Source: an uncultured Actinomyces sp. (lineage in GTDB: Bacteria > Actinomycetota > Actinomycetes > Actinomycetales > Actinomycetaceae). Taken from it: a stretch of DNA of 46,854 nt. This document shows positions 23,807-31,489 of this stretch, piece by piece (positions within the stretch are counted from its first letter, which is position 1; each line of letters starts with the position of its first letter). The position numbers and the translations under genes were made by a program. The stretch lies in the NCBI GenBank assembly GCA_900541895.1, contig UWSI01000012.1:1-46854 (forward strand), in the 5' to 3' direction. The notes under the pieces are model-generated. The model saw only the letters and a list, made by a program, of their open reading frames with translations. It ran no database searches and was not told where the DNA came from.

Positions 23807-26569
23807 ATGAGCGCTCCGTTAAATGAACTCCTCGACGATCTGGAAGATCGCGGTTTACTGACCGATGATGATGCCCTTTATGAGGCATTTTCGTCGTGGG
23901 CATCATCAACGGGGCGTCCGCTCTACCGGCACCAAGATGAGTCTTTGATTGAGATTTTGTCGGGAAACCACGTCATTGCAGCAACGCCCACGGGTTCTGG
24001 CAAGTCAATTATTGCTTTGGCTGCGCATTTTGTGTCCATGGCACATGGCGGCCGCTCGTACTACACGGCGCCACTGAAAGCGCTGGTATCCGAAAAGTTT
24101 TTCGACTTGGTGTCGCTGTTCGGCGCCGACAATGTCGGAATGGTGACGGGCGATGTCTCGTTGAACGCAGACGCTCCGATCATTTGCTGCACCGCGGAAA
24201 TTCTGGCAAATCAGTCCCTGCGTGAAGGACCGACGCTCGACGCCGACATGATCGTCATGGACGAGTTCCATTTCTACGCCGATCCGCAACGAGGCTGGGC
24301 ATGGCAGGTTCCACTCCTTGAACTCACTCGTCCACAGTTCATTGCAATGAGCGCGACGCTTGGAGATACGACTGTTTTCCGCAAGCAATGGACGGAACGC
24401 ACGGGACGTCCGACGGTGGAAATTACCGACGCACAGCGCCCTGTTCCCTTGGAATACGACTATGTTGTGGACACTCTTCAGGACACGGTCGAGCGCCTAC
24501 TGTCAGAGGGGCGCCACCCGATCTACATCGTTCATTTCTCACAAAAAGATGCGGTTGATACCGCCTCGTCATTGATGGACCGCAAGCTTGTTTCCCCCGA
24601 GGTTCGCAGCCAAATCGCGCGTGAGCTCTCGTCAGTGAGTTTTACAAAGGGTTTTGGGCAGACTTTGCGCGGACTCCTCTCCCACGGCATTGGCGTTCAC
24701 CACGCGGGAATGCTGCCCAGGTATCGTCGACTTGTTGAGCGCCTGACACAGCAGGGCCTGCTTCCGGTTATCTGTGGGACTGACACCCTTGGAGTCGGTA
24801 TCAATGTCCCCATTCGCACGGTTTTGCTCACCTCCCTGGTGAAGTTCGACGGAAGCAAAATGCGTCACCTGCGTTCGCGTGAATTCCACCAGATTGCCGG
24901 GCGCGCGGGGCGTGCAGGTTTTGACACCGTTGGTTTTGTTCGCGTTCTGGCCCCCGAGCACGAAGTGGAAACAGCCCGCGAGCGCGCCCGTTTAACGGCT
25001 GCGCAGGAGGCGGCTCGTGACGAGCGCGAGGCGAAGAGAGCCAAGAAGAAGGCGTCTAAGAAGCGCAGCGGTCCAAAGGAAGGCCAGATCACTTGGTCTC
25101 GTTCGACTTTTGAGCGCTTGCGTGATGCTGCTCCCGAAGCCCTGCAGTCTCACTTTGAGATGACTCACTCCACTGTTCTCAACGTGTTGGGTGGAGCAGC
25201 AGATGCTGGGCGAGATCCCGCAGAGCACCTGGTTCATTTGGCCCTTCACAATGATGACCAGCCACTTCCAGCGAACCCACATATCCGTCATCTTGCAGAT
25301 ATTTATACCTCTCTACTCCAAGCCGGGGTTGTTGAGCATCTCTCCAGTGCTCGGGCTCAGGAGCTAGGTGTCTCTAGGTTGCAGTTGGTCGCGGATCTTC
25401 CGGATGATTTTGCGCTCAATCAGCCGCTTTCTCCCTTTGCTTTGGCTGCTTTCGAGCTTCTTGATCCGGATTCGCCGACCTTTGCCCTTGACGTGATTTC
25501 CATTGTCGAGGCCGTGCTTGAGGATCCCCGGCCCCTGCTGTATGCGCAGGAAAACCAGGCGAAAGCCGCGGCCGTTGCGTCCATGAAGGCGCAGGGGATG
25601 GAGTACGACGAGCGCATGGCTGCTCTAGAGGAGATCTCGTGGCCTAAGCCTTTGGAAGAACTCCTCTCCCCCGCTTTCAGCGTCTATGCGCGTTCAAACC
25701 CGTGGGTGGGAGATCTTGAACTCTCTCCCAAGTCGGTCATCCGCGAAATGATTGAAAACGCCATGACCTTTACCGAGCTTATTTCCCGTTACGACGTGGG
25801 GCGCTCAGAAGGCGTCATTTTGCGCTATCTCAGTGATGCCTATCGAATGATGCGTCAAGTGATCCCGGAAGAAATCATGACTGACGAACTTGAGTCCATG
25901 ATTTCGTGGTTGGCTGATCTGATCCGCAGTGTTGATTCTTCTCTTCTGGATGAGTGGGAAGCAATGATGAACGGGGAGGAATTGACCGAGGCCGAAGGGG
26001 TTTCTTCTACCGTTGGACTTGAGCGCGCATTCGGAGCCGATGAGTCCGGAGTTATTGCTTTCACCGCAAATCGTCATGCTTTCCGCAATGCCGTACGTCG
26101 GGCGCTCTTTAATTTTGTTGAGTTGATGAGTCGTGATGATGTCGATGGGCTTGAGCGAACAAGCGCGCAGGCCGCAGATAGTGATGGACTCTTTGCTGAG
26201 GCGGCGCCTTGGACCGGCGATGATTGGGATCATGCGCTGGAACGCTACTGGGCTGAGCACGATTGGATCGATATCAATCAGGGCGCGCGTTCCCAAGCGC
26301 TTTGTGCCTTGGAGGAACAGATCAGCGGCGAAGACATCTTGGCCTTGATGCCCTTCTCTGCCAGGGATAACGCCAATCAGCGCAGTCGTTTCGAGGCCCT
26401 TGCGCGGGCTGTCGATGAGGCTCCCGCCGGTTCGGTCTGGTTGGCAACTCAGACCATCACGGATCCTGAAGGCAATATGGACTGGCGTATTGCCGCCCTC
26501 GTGGACTTGGCTGCCTCTGACAAGGAAAAGCGGGCGGTTCTGACAGTGCTCACGGTCGACGCGCGGTAG
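23807..26569 (+). CDS. DEAD/DEAH-box RNA/DNA helicase with DUF3516 C-terminus
   Basis: 920 residues, ATG at 23807. SF2 helicase of the Ski2/HelY-like group: Walker A ATPTGSGKS (59-67), DExH box VMDEFHFYADPQRGWAWQ, SATLGD, ICGTDTLGVGINVPIRTV and the HQIAGRAGRAGFD arginine-finger motif. A Lys/Arg-rich stretch (about 405-425) separates the ATPase core from a roughly 480-residue C-terminal region that matches the actinobacterial DUF3516 architecture from memory. Probably unwinds structured RNA or DNA in the cytoplasm; the role is not well defined. Its 3' end overlaps the convergent TetR gene by 20 bases. Confidence 0.9.
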   Translation: MSAPLNELLDDLEDRGLLTDDDALYEAFSSWASSTGRPLYRHQDESLIEILSGNHVIAATPTGSGKSIIALAAHFVSMAHGGRSYYTAPLKALVSEKFFDLVSLFGADNVGMVTGDVSLNADAPIICCTAEILANQSLREGPTLDADMIVMDEFHFYADPQRGWAWQVPLLELTRPQFIAMSATLGDTTVFRKQWTERTGRPTVEITDAQRPVPLEYDYVVDTLQDTVERLLSEGRHPIYIVHFSQKDAVDTASSLMDRKLVSPEVRSQIARELSSVSFTKGFGQTLRGLLSHGIGVHHAGMLPRYRRLVERLTQQGLLPVICGTDTLGVGINVPIRTVLLTSLVKFDGSKMRHLRSREFHQIAGRAGRAGFDTVGFVRVLAPEHEVETARERARLTAAQEAARDEREAKRAKKKASKKRSGPKEGQITWSRSTFERLRDAAPEALQSHFEMTHSTVLNVLGGAADAGRDPAEHLVHLALHNDDQPLPANPHIRHLADIYTSLLQAGVVEHLSSARAQELGVSRLQLVADLPDDFALNQPLSPFALAAFELLDPDSPTFALDVISIVEAVLEDPRPLLYAQENQAKAAAVASMKAQGMEYDERMAALEEISWPKPLEELLSPAFSVYARSNPWVGDLELSPKSVIREMIENAMTFTELISRYDVGRSEGVILRYLSDAYRMMRQVIPEEIMTDELESMISWLADLIRSVDSSLLDEWEAMMNGEELTEAEGVSSTVGLERAFGADESGVIAFTANRHAFRNAVRRALFNFVELMSRDDVDGLERTSAQAADSDGLFAEAAPWTGDDWDHALERYWAEHDWIDINQGARSQALCALEEQISGEDILALMPFSARDNANQRSRFEALARAVDEAPAGSVWLATQTITDPEGNMDWRIAALVDLAASDKEKRAVLTVLTVDAR

Positions 26570-27173
26570 GGGTTCCCTCACCCGGCAAGGTGTCGCCCTC
26601 GTGAAGTAAATAAATACTTTCCACGCGACCATCCCCAAGGAATTCGAGGATCTCATCCGATAGTTCTTTCTCGCCTTCCCATAGACGAAGAGAAAGCACC
26701 AGGTTGATCAGCAAACCGTGAGAAAGAAAGAGCCGGGCCTGGGCTGAATCCATTCCGCCTTCATCCCGAAGCAGACGGTACACGCGAGCAAAACTCTCGC
26801 GGGCGAGCTGGCCAAAACGCGGGTCGGATCCCATCATGAAGAGACGTACGATCATCATGAATGTGTCGCGGTCTCTCACGATCTCCGCGTACATATCCCC
26901 TAGCGCTTGTCGGCGTTCAAATTCACTTGCATCCGGCGGCACCGGGGCTTCGACGAAGCGTTGGCACAGCTGTTCAACCACATGTGTAGCAGCCTCTTCA
27001 AAGAGCGTCTCCTTAGATCTGAAGAAACGCACGACGTATGCCTGACTGACACTTGCCTCACGCGCGATCGAGTCGGTCGTGGCCGCAGCGTAGCCGACCC
27101 GAGCGAACACGCGCACTGCAGCTTCTAGCATGAGCGCCTTGCGCTCATTCGCAGGCATACGCGTCGCAACCAT
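26550..27173 (-). CDS. TetR-family transcriptional regulator
   Basis: 207 residues, ATG at 27171-27173. The N-terminal helix-turn-helix reads AVRVFARVGYAAATTDSIAR then EASVSQAYVVRFFRSKETLF, the classic TetR pattern; the C-terminal part is the variable ligand-binding helical domain. It lies 34 bases after the quinone-reductase gene on the same strand, so it is likely co-transcribed with the gene it controls. A perfect palindrome upstream of that gene (27787-27802) is the natural operator candidate. Ligand unknown; redox-active or quinone-like drugs fit the neighbour. Confidence 0.92.
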   Translation of the reverse strand: MVATRMPANERKALMLEAAVRVFARVGYAAATTDSIAREASVSQAYVVRFFRSKETLFEEAATHVVEQLCQRFVEAPVPPDASEFERRQALGDMYAEIVRDRDTFMMIVRLFMMGSDPRFGQLARESFARVYRLLRDEGGMDSAQARLFLSHGLLINLVLSLRLWEGEKELSDEILEFLGDGRVESIYLLHEGDTLPGEGTPTARRP

Positions 27174-27207
27174 GTCTCATCCTCTCAGTGCCACTGTTAC
27201 ATACAGT

Positions 27208-27771
27208 CTATCCGCGAGCGTAAGCACGAACCTTTTCGACGAATGCAGCGCGGTATGAGGGAGTATCCACGTCCTGCTCGATCCGGCCGAGCATTAGAGT
27301 TTTAGTGAGTCGAATCCCAACGAATCCCAGAATCATCTGCTTCCACCGCGAAATCGGACCTCCGAAGAGCCGGTAAATGAACGATGGCGCACGTGACGTG
27401 ACGATTAGCGCTGCGGTCTTACCTTCCAGTAGTCCCTGGCTCTTAGCACCGATGTAACGGTACGCAAATCCGGGAGTGAGAGTGCGATCAAGGAAACCTT
27501 TAAGAATTGCGGGCTCAGCTGACCACCAGATCGGGAAACTGAACACGAGATGATCCGCCCAAGCGATGTCCTCTTGGTATCGCATAGGTGCGTTTTCATC
27601 TTCCATGTGCTGGCGATATCCGTAGCGCAGAACAGGATCAAAATCCTCCGTCGCCAGATCGATCATACGCACGTCATGCCCAGCAACGCGCGCCTCATCG
27701 GCGTATGCGGAAGCAAGTTGATGAGAGTAGCTCTCAGCGTCTGGACTGCCCTGAATAACGAGAATCTTCAT
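27208..27771 (-). CDS. Flavodoxin-fold NAD(P)H quinone oxidoreductase (KefF/MdaB-like)
   Basis: About 187 residues. Two adjacent ATGs; the second (27769-27771) has AGGA at a better distance. Opening KILVIQGSPDAESYSHQLA is the FMN-phosphate loop. ADHLVFSFPIWWSAEPAILKG is the conserved flavin-ring loop of the NQO1/KefF family, and LEGKTAALIVTSRAPS is the following strand. Such enzymes carry out two-electron reduction of quinones using NAD(P)H. First gene of a two-gene unit with the TetR regulator, so probably an inducible detoxification module. Confidence 0.9.
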   Translation of the reverse strand: MKILVIQGSPDAESYSHQLASAYADEARVAGHDVRMIDLATEDFDPVLRYGYRQHMEDENAPMRYQEDIAWADHLVFSFPIWWSAEPAILKGFLDRTLTPGFAYRYIGAKSQGLLEGKTAALIVTSRAPSFIYRLFGGPISRWKQMILGFVGIRLTKTLMLGRIEQDVDTPSYRAAFVEKVRAYARG

Positions 27772-27786
27772 CATTTTCCTCTTGTT

Positions 27787-27802
27787 GTAATCGGTTGATT
27801 AC
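27787..27802. promoter_or_regulatory. Palindromic operator candidate for the quinone-reductase/TetR operon
   Basis: GTAATC-GGTT-GATTAC is a perfect 6+4+6 inverted repeat located 16 bases upstream of the quinone-reductase start. TetR proteins bind such dyads, often at their own operon promoter. No other regulator gene is adjacent. Confidence 0.55.
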
Positions 27803-27959
27803 TACTATAGTGGCGGGCCTGTTCCGATGCAACATTAGGGGGTATAGACGGATTCAACGAGTATCTATGACGATACGCTCAGTGAGCACACAACAGCATT
27901 CTGCCTAGGATCTGGCAGGATCACGAGCGGGGACAAGTCTTAATCGACAGCCTTGACTA

Positions 27960-28403
27960 CTACAAAGATCGCGACGACTTCTCCCCCACGGGACGCTCGC
28001 CAATCTCCTGCTGAAGACGCAAGAGATAGCCGTCGGGATCCTGAACCAAGAACTGACGGACACCGATCTCAATATCACCTGCTCGATACCACTCCTCTTC
28101 GGGTTCAACAAAGATTGGCCACCCTGCGCTCATGATGCGCTGCAATGCGGTATCCAGGTTCTCGACTTGTACCTCGAAGTTGATCCCGCGACCAAGTGGT
28201 GGCTCAAGTGCGCCGGTCGCCCACGTTCTTCCCCGGTTGATTTGGTCGAGCATCAGGTGCGCACTACCCAAGACGAGGTATCCAAACCCCTCTTCGGGCC
28301 TCTCATAGCGGAGGGAAAAACCGATCAGATCACACCAGAAATGCCGGGAGGCCTCGTAGTCGGTGACGGAAAGTTCAGGAACAAGCCCGGGTTCACAGGT
28401 CAT
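27960..28403 (-). CDS. VOC-superfamily protein (glyoxalase/bleomycin-resistance fold)
   Basis: 147 residues, ATG at 28401-28403. The beta-alpha-beta-beta-beta repeats are visible: LVPELSVTDYEASRHFWCDL then IGFSLRYE and LVLGSAHLML in the first half; INFEVQVENLDTALQRIMSA and RQFLVQDPDGYLLRL in the second. This matches bleomycin-binding-protein-like VOC members. The C-terminal tail (RPVGEKSSRSL) is extra. The family covers drug-binding proteins and metal enzymes, and the sequence does not say which. Stands alone; about 60 bases of toxin debris separate it from the antitoxin gene upstream. Confidence 0.85.
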   Translation of the reverse strand: MTCEPGLVPELSVTDYEASRHFWCDLIGFSLRYERPEEGFGYLVLGSAHLMLDQINRGRTWATGALEPPLGRGINFEVQVENLDTALQRIMSAGWPIFVEPEEEWYRAGDIEIGVRQFLVQDPDGYLLRLQQEIGERPVGEKSSRSL

Positions 28404-28466
28404 TTCTTTACTCTATCAGGCAGCTCGGATACAGAAGTTGAACTCGGTCACGACTGTCGGACAATT

Positions 28467-28583
28467 TCAATTCCCACGGTTTGCAAGGCGGTTAGGAAGC
28501 CCCCGTTTACGGGCCCGCTTCAAATCCTTCTTGAACTGACTTGTCATCACAAGGGACCGTCGCCCTTGTTGAGATTCACTCAT
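28467..28583 (-). pseudogene. Truncated YafQ/RelE-type mRNA interferase toxin
   Basis: A 38-codon frame starts at an ATG (28581-28583) that overlaps the antitoxin stop, the usual DinJ-YafQ coupling. It reads LVMTSQFKKDLKRARKRGLP and then stops at 28467 after LANRGN. The conserved segment is the first helix of YafQ; the family is about 90 residues and its catalytic His and Tyr residues lie in the missing part. No continuation is visible in other frames before the VOC gene, so the toxin body was deleted. Confidence 0.75.
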
Positions 28584-28854
28584 CATCGACATCAGCGAAC
28601 GCCTGCGATGCCGAGGCATAGCGACTAGCAGCGACACGTCCGGCAGCAATCTCGCGGGCTTCACGCATCGCAGCTTCAGTTTCGGCATTGAAACGAGGCT
28701 GGCGCAGTTCGAAGGGCAAACCACCTTCCATGATCGACTTGTGCAGAAACACGTTTACAGCGTCAGTGAGGTTCATCCCAAACTGGGCATACACCCGTTC
28801 AGCCTCTTCTTTCACGCTTGGGTCCACACGCATGTTGAGTGTTGCAGTCTTCAT
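28576..28854 (-). CDS. RelB/DinJ-family antitoxin
   Basis: 92 residues, ATG at 28852-28854. The ribbon-helix-helix region is TATLNMRVDPSVKEEAERVY then AQFGMNLTDAVNVFLHKSI, nearly a textbook DinJ N-terminus. The C-terminal half (FELRQPRFNAETEAAMREA) is the toxin-binding arm. It normally neutralises a YafQ-type ribosome-dependent RNase and represses its own operon. The partner gene directly downstream is truncated, so this is an orphan antitoxin. The upstream 60 bases hold an ATGACA (28913-28918) / TGTCAT (28931-28936) dyad that could be its operator. Confidence 0.9.
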   Translation of the reverse strand: MKTATLNMRVDPSVKEEAERVYAQFGMNLTDAVNVFLHKSIMEGGLPFELRQPRFNAETEAAMREAREIAAGRVAASRYASASQAFADVDDE

Positions 28855-29033
28855 GACTCACCCCTTCGACAAATAGATGTACAGCATCAATCTTACAACG
28901 TCAGCACAACGCATGACACATGATGCGGTTTGTCATTACAAGAGATCTGCACGATTAGACAATCGTGCAATTTTAATTCCAAATAACGTTATTCGAAGAT
29001 CGTTAAGAGGAAGCAGAGCACAAACCCGGAAAG

Positions 29034-29546
29034 TTATGCTTGCGCTGCAAGATCGACGACCTCGGCACCAACAATTTCTGCTAGGTCAAGCGGACTCAGC
29101 TCTACGCTCACTCCCCTGCGGCCTCCCGATACCAGCATCGTTTCATGATCCAAACATGAGGAATCAATGAAGATTCGATGTTTTGTCGTTTGCCCCAAAG
29201 GACTAATCCCGCCAACGACATAGCCCGTACGGCGCTGCGCAACGGCAGGATCAGCCATAGCCGCGTTCTTCGCTCCGGCGGCTTTGGCAATGAGCTTCAT
29301 TGACAGGTGCGCAAGCGCGGGAACACACCCCACCACGAACTCCCCCGTCGGCTCAAGCTTGACCATCAAGGTCTTGAAAGCAATTGCTGGGTCGATCCCC
29401 AATTTCTCAACGGTTTCTTCACCGTAGGCACGCGCGGAAGGATCATGCTCGTACTCGTGAACAACGAAAGGAACCCCGGCCTCGTTCAATTCCTCAATTG
29501 CGTGAGTGGGGCCTGAAGCGTGATCTTTAGAGTGTTTGCGAGCCAT
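29034..29546 (-). CDS. ybaK: Cys-tRNA(Pro)/Cys-tRNA(Cys) deacylase, YbaK/EbsC
   Basis: 170 residues, ATG at 29544-29546. Trans-editing enzyme that clears mischarged Cys-tRNA-Pro. Family signatures: FVVHEYEHDPSARAYGEE, AFKTLMVKL (the catalytic Lys region), VVGCVPALAHLSMKLIAKAA and YVVGGISPLGQTTKHR. The C-terminal GGRRGVSVELSPLDLAEIVG is the usual closing element. Lies 23 bases downstream of the yccF-like gene on the same strand. Confidence 0.94.
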   Translation of the reverse strand: MARKHSKDHASGPTHAIEELNEAGVPFVVHEYEHDPSARAYGEETVEKLGIDPAIAFKTLMVKLEPTGEFVVGCVPALAHLSMKLIAKAAGAKNAAMADPAVAQRRTGYVVGGISPLGQTTKHRIFIDSSCLDHETMLVSGGRRGVSVELSPLDLAEIVGAEVVDLAAQA

Positions 29547-29569
29547 ACTTCCAGTGTAGAGACCTGAGA

Positions 29570-29956
29570 TCAGATCCCAGCAGTGGGATCGTCAATCACC
29601 ATCTTGCCGAAGGGGAAGCAGGTGATCGGGATGAGCTTGAGATTGCCAATTGCCAAGGGGATACCGATGATGGTGATTGCCTGGAAAAAAGCGGTGATGA
29701 TATGCGCAATTGCCAGCCAGAACCCTGCGATGATAAACCACACGAAATTCATCAGCGCGGATCCCGCACCTGCGCCAGGAATTGGAACAACGCGCTTTCC
29801 AAACGGCCACAGCACATAGCTTGCAATACGGAAGCATGCGACTCCTGCAGGGATGGTGATGATGAAAATACAGGCAACAATTCCGGCCAGAATATAGTTC
29901 ACAAACAGCCAGAACCCACCAAAAACCAGCCAAATCACATTCAGCAAGAAGCGCAT
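29570..29956 (-). CDS. yccF: YccF-domain small membrane protein
   Basis: 128 residues from the ATG at 29954-29956, chosen because AAGGAT precedes it; the frame begins at 29983. Two copies of the YccF repeat are visible: FLLNVIWLVFGGFWLFVNYI and LMNFVWFIIAGFWLAIAHI, each followed by a hydrophobic segment and a CFxxxxFxPFGK-type loop (YVLWPFGKRVVP, TCFPFGKMVID). Predicted three to four membrane segments. Function of the family is unknown. Confidence 0.92.
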   Translation of the reverse strand: MRFLLNVIWLVFGGFWLFVNYILAGIVACIFIITIPAGVACFRIASYVLWPFGKRVVPIPGAGAGSALMNFVWFIIAGFWLAIAHIITAFFQAITIIGIPLAIGNLKLIPITCFPFGKMVIDDPTAGI

Positions 29957-30087
29957 CTGCATCCTTTCGCTAATCCACTTCACTTTCGACTTACCTCAAG
30001 TCTGCCATGTGACTGCGGGATTCAGCTGCGCTTTTTGCTCTGTTTTTCCCCTGATTCGTCCCTGAGTTAGCCGTCTACACTTGAGCT

Positions 30088-30798
30088 ATGAGCATCCCGT
30101 CTGCAATTGCCCAGGCCCTTGACCGAATTGAGCACGCACGCCAAGCCGCCGGCCGCAGCGATCGCGTGGCATTAGAACTCGCAGTGAAGACGCGCAGCCC
30201 CGAGGAATGTCGCGAGGCGGCCCAGGCCCTGAGCGACCTAGGTCAGCCGATCCTGCTGGGACACAACCGAGTTCAAGAGGCGAAAGCAACCGTGGATGCG
30301 ATCCGTGAGGTCCCGGGGGCTCAGATTCACCTGATCGGGCCGCTCCAGTCCAATAAGATCAATCAGGCTCTCTCCTGTGTCGACGCGATTGAATCGATTG
30401 ATTCTGTAGCTCTGGTAGAAAAAATCGATTCACGAGCGGCCGCAGAACTCCCGGTATTCATCGAAGTCAATGTCTCAGGTGAAGACACCAAACACGGTTG
30501 CTCTCCTGCTGATTTTTCCTCGATTGCCGAGGCCGTCGATGCCTCTACGCACCTCAGGCTCGCAGGCCTCATGACCGTTGGCCTGAACTCCCCCGCTGAA
30601 GCAGATGTTCGCCGCGGCTACGCGCTCCTGCGAGAGCTCCGCAACACCGCCGCGCAACACCTTGCGATCCCGGCAAACAAGCTGGAACTGTCCATGGGGA
30701 TGAGTCACGATTTGGAATGGGCGATCGCAGAAGGTGCAACAATCGTCCGTGTAGGGACTGCAGTCTTTGGTCCGCGTCGCTTAGTTGCGCGCGGGTAG
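30088..30798 (+). CDS. PLP homeostasis protein, YggS/PROSC family
   Basis: 236 residues, ATG at 30088. TIM-barrel PLP carrier without known catalytic turnover: PLP lysine in LELAVKTRSPEE, then LLGHNRVQEAKA, IHLIGPLQSNKIN, FIEVNVSGEDTKHG, LAGLMTVG and SMGMSHDLEWAIAEGATIVR, all in family order. Maintains the free PLP pool and PLP-enzyme loading. Divergent from yccF; its 3' end overlaps the convergent membrane-protein gene by 18 bases. Confidence 0.95.
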   Translation: MSIPSAIAQALDRIEHARQAAGRSDRVALELAVKTRSPEECREAAQALSDLGQPILLGHNRVQEAKATVDAIREVPGAQIHLIGPLQSNKINQALSCVDAIESIDSVALVEKIDSRAAAELPVFIEVNVSGEDTKHGCSPADFSSIAEAVDASTHLRLAGLMTVGLNSPAEADVRRGYALLRELRNTAAQHLAIPANKLELSMGMSHDLEWAIAEGATIVRVGTAVFGPRRLVARG

Positions 30799-31470
30799 AG
30801 CCTTCCCTACACCCCAGTCAATTCCGGCGATAACCGCAAGAAATACCAGGGCACCGCACAAAATCGCAACGATGTTAATCAGCACCTGCTGGTAACCCAG
30901 GACGCTCACGTTCACAAAATCGTACGGATACTGGTGGACAAAAGCCCCGCGAATTAAGGTGTAGACCACCCAAATCACTGGGATCACCAGGGCTTTCAGG
31001 ACAACCGAAGCATCTAACCCGCCACGAGGTCCACACAGTAGAGCTGCCAGAATCATTAGCGCCGGAACAACAACGTGTTGGAGCGGGTTCGTGAACACCG
31101 ACCAGCCGCTGAGTACTTCAGTGGGACGAATCAAGAAGTGGTAGACGATCGCCGTCACGGTAATCATCATGAGGGCACACAACTGAAGTGCACGTCCCCA
31201 CGAACCGATGTCAGGACCTTTCCACACGATCAACGTCGCGACAATGGCGACCAGAATATTTGACCACTCAGTGAAATAGGACAGGCATTCAATCATTCGC
31301 TGGCCGAAGCCGGCCCAGCCAAAGGGAGCTCCACCGAACATCCCAGACCGGGCCACGGCCTCGCGAGAATATCCATCCACACCGGTGATAACCAGAGTGA
31401 AAACGACACCCACCCAGGCGGCGATTGCAACAAGCAGATAGGCCCAACGGCCAAAGGTCGCTAAGGTCAT
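30781..31470 (-). CDS. Pr6Pr-type integral membrane protein
   Basis: 229 residues from the ATG at 31468-31470 behind AAGGAT; the longer frame to 31542 overlaps ilvD and is unlikely. Six hydrophobic segments, with short motifs typical of the Pr6Pr (FAR-17a/AIG1-like) group: FTEWSNILVAIVATL, VYHFLIRPTEV, NPLQHVVVPALMIL and YPYDFVNVSVLGYQQV. Membrane-located; members of the AIG1/FAR-17a clan in eukaryotes hydrolyse fatty-acid esters, but bacterial function is not known. Follows ilvD by 19 bases. Confidence 0.85.
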   Translation of the reverse strand: MTLATFGRWAYLLVAIAAWVGVVFTLVITGVDGYSREAVARSGMFGGAPFGWAGFGQRMIECLSYFTEWSNILVAIVATLIVWKGPDIGSWGRALQLCALMMITVTAIVYHFLIRPTEVLSGWSVFTNPLQHVVVPALMILAALLCGPRGGLDASVVLKALVIPVIWVVYTLIRGAFVHQYPYDFVNVSVLGYQQVLINIVAILCGALVFLAVIAGIDWGVGKALPARN

Positions 31471-31489
31471 CGCTTTATCCTTCACGCGC

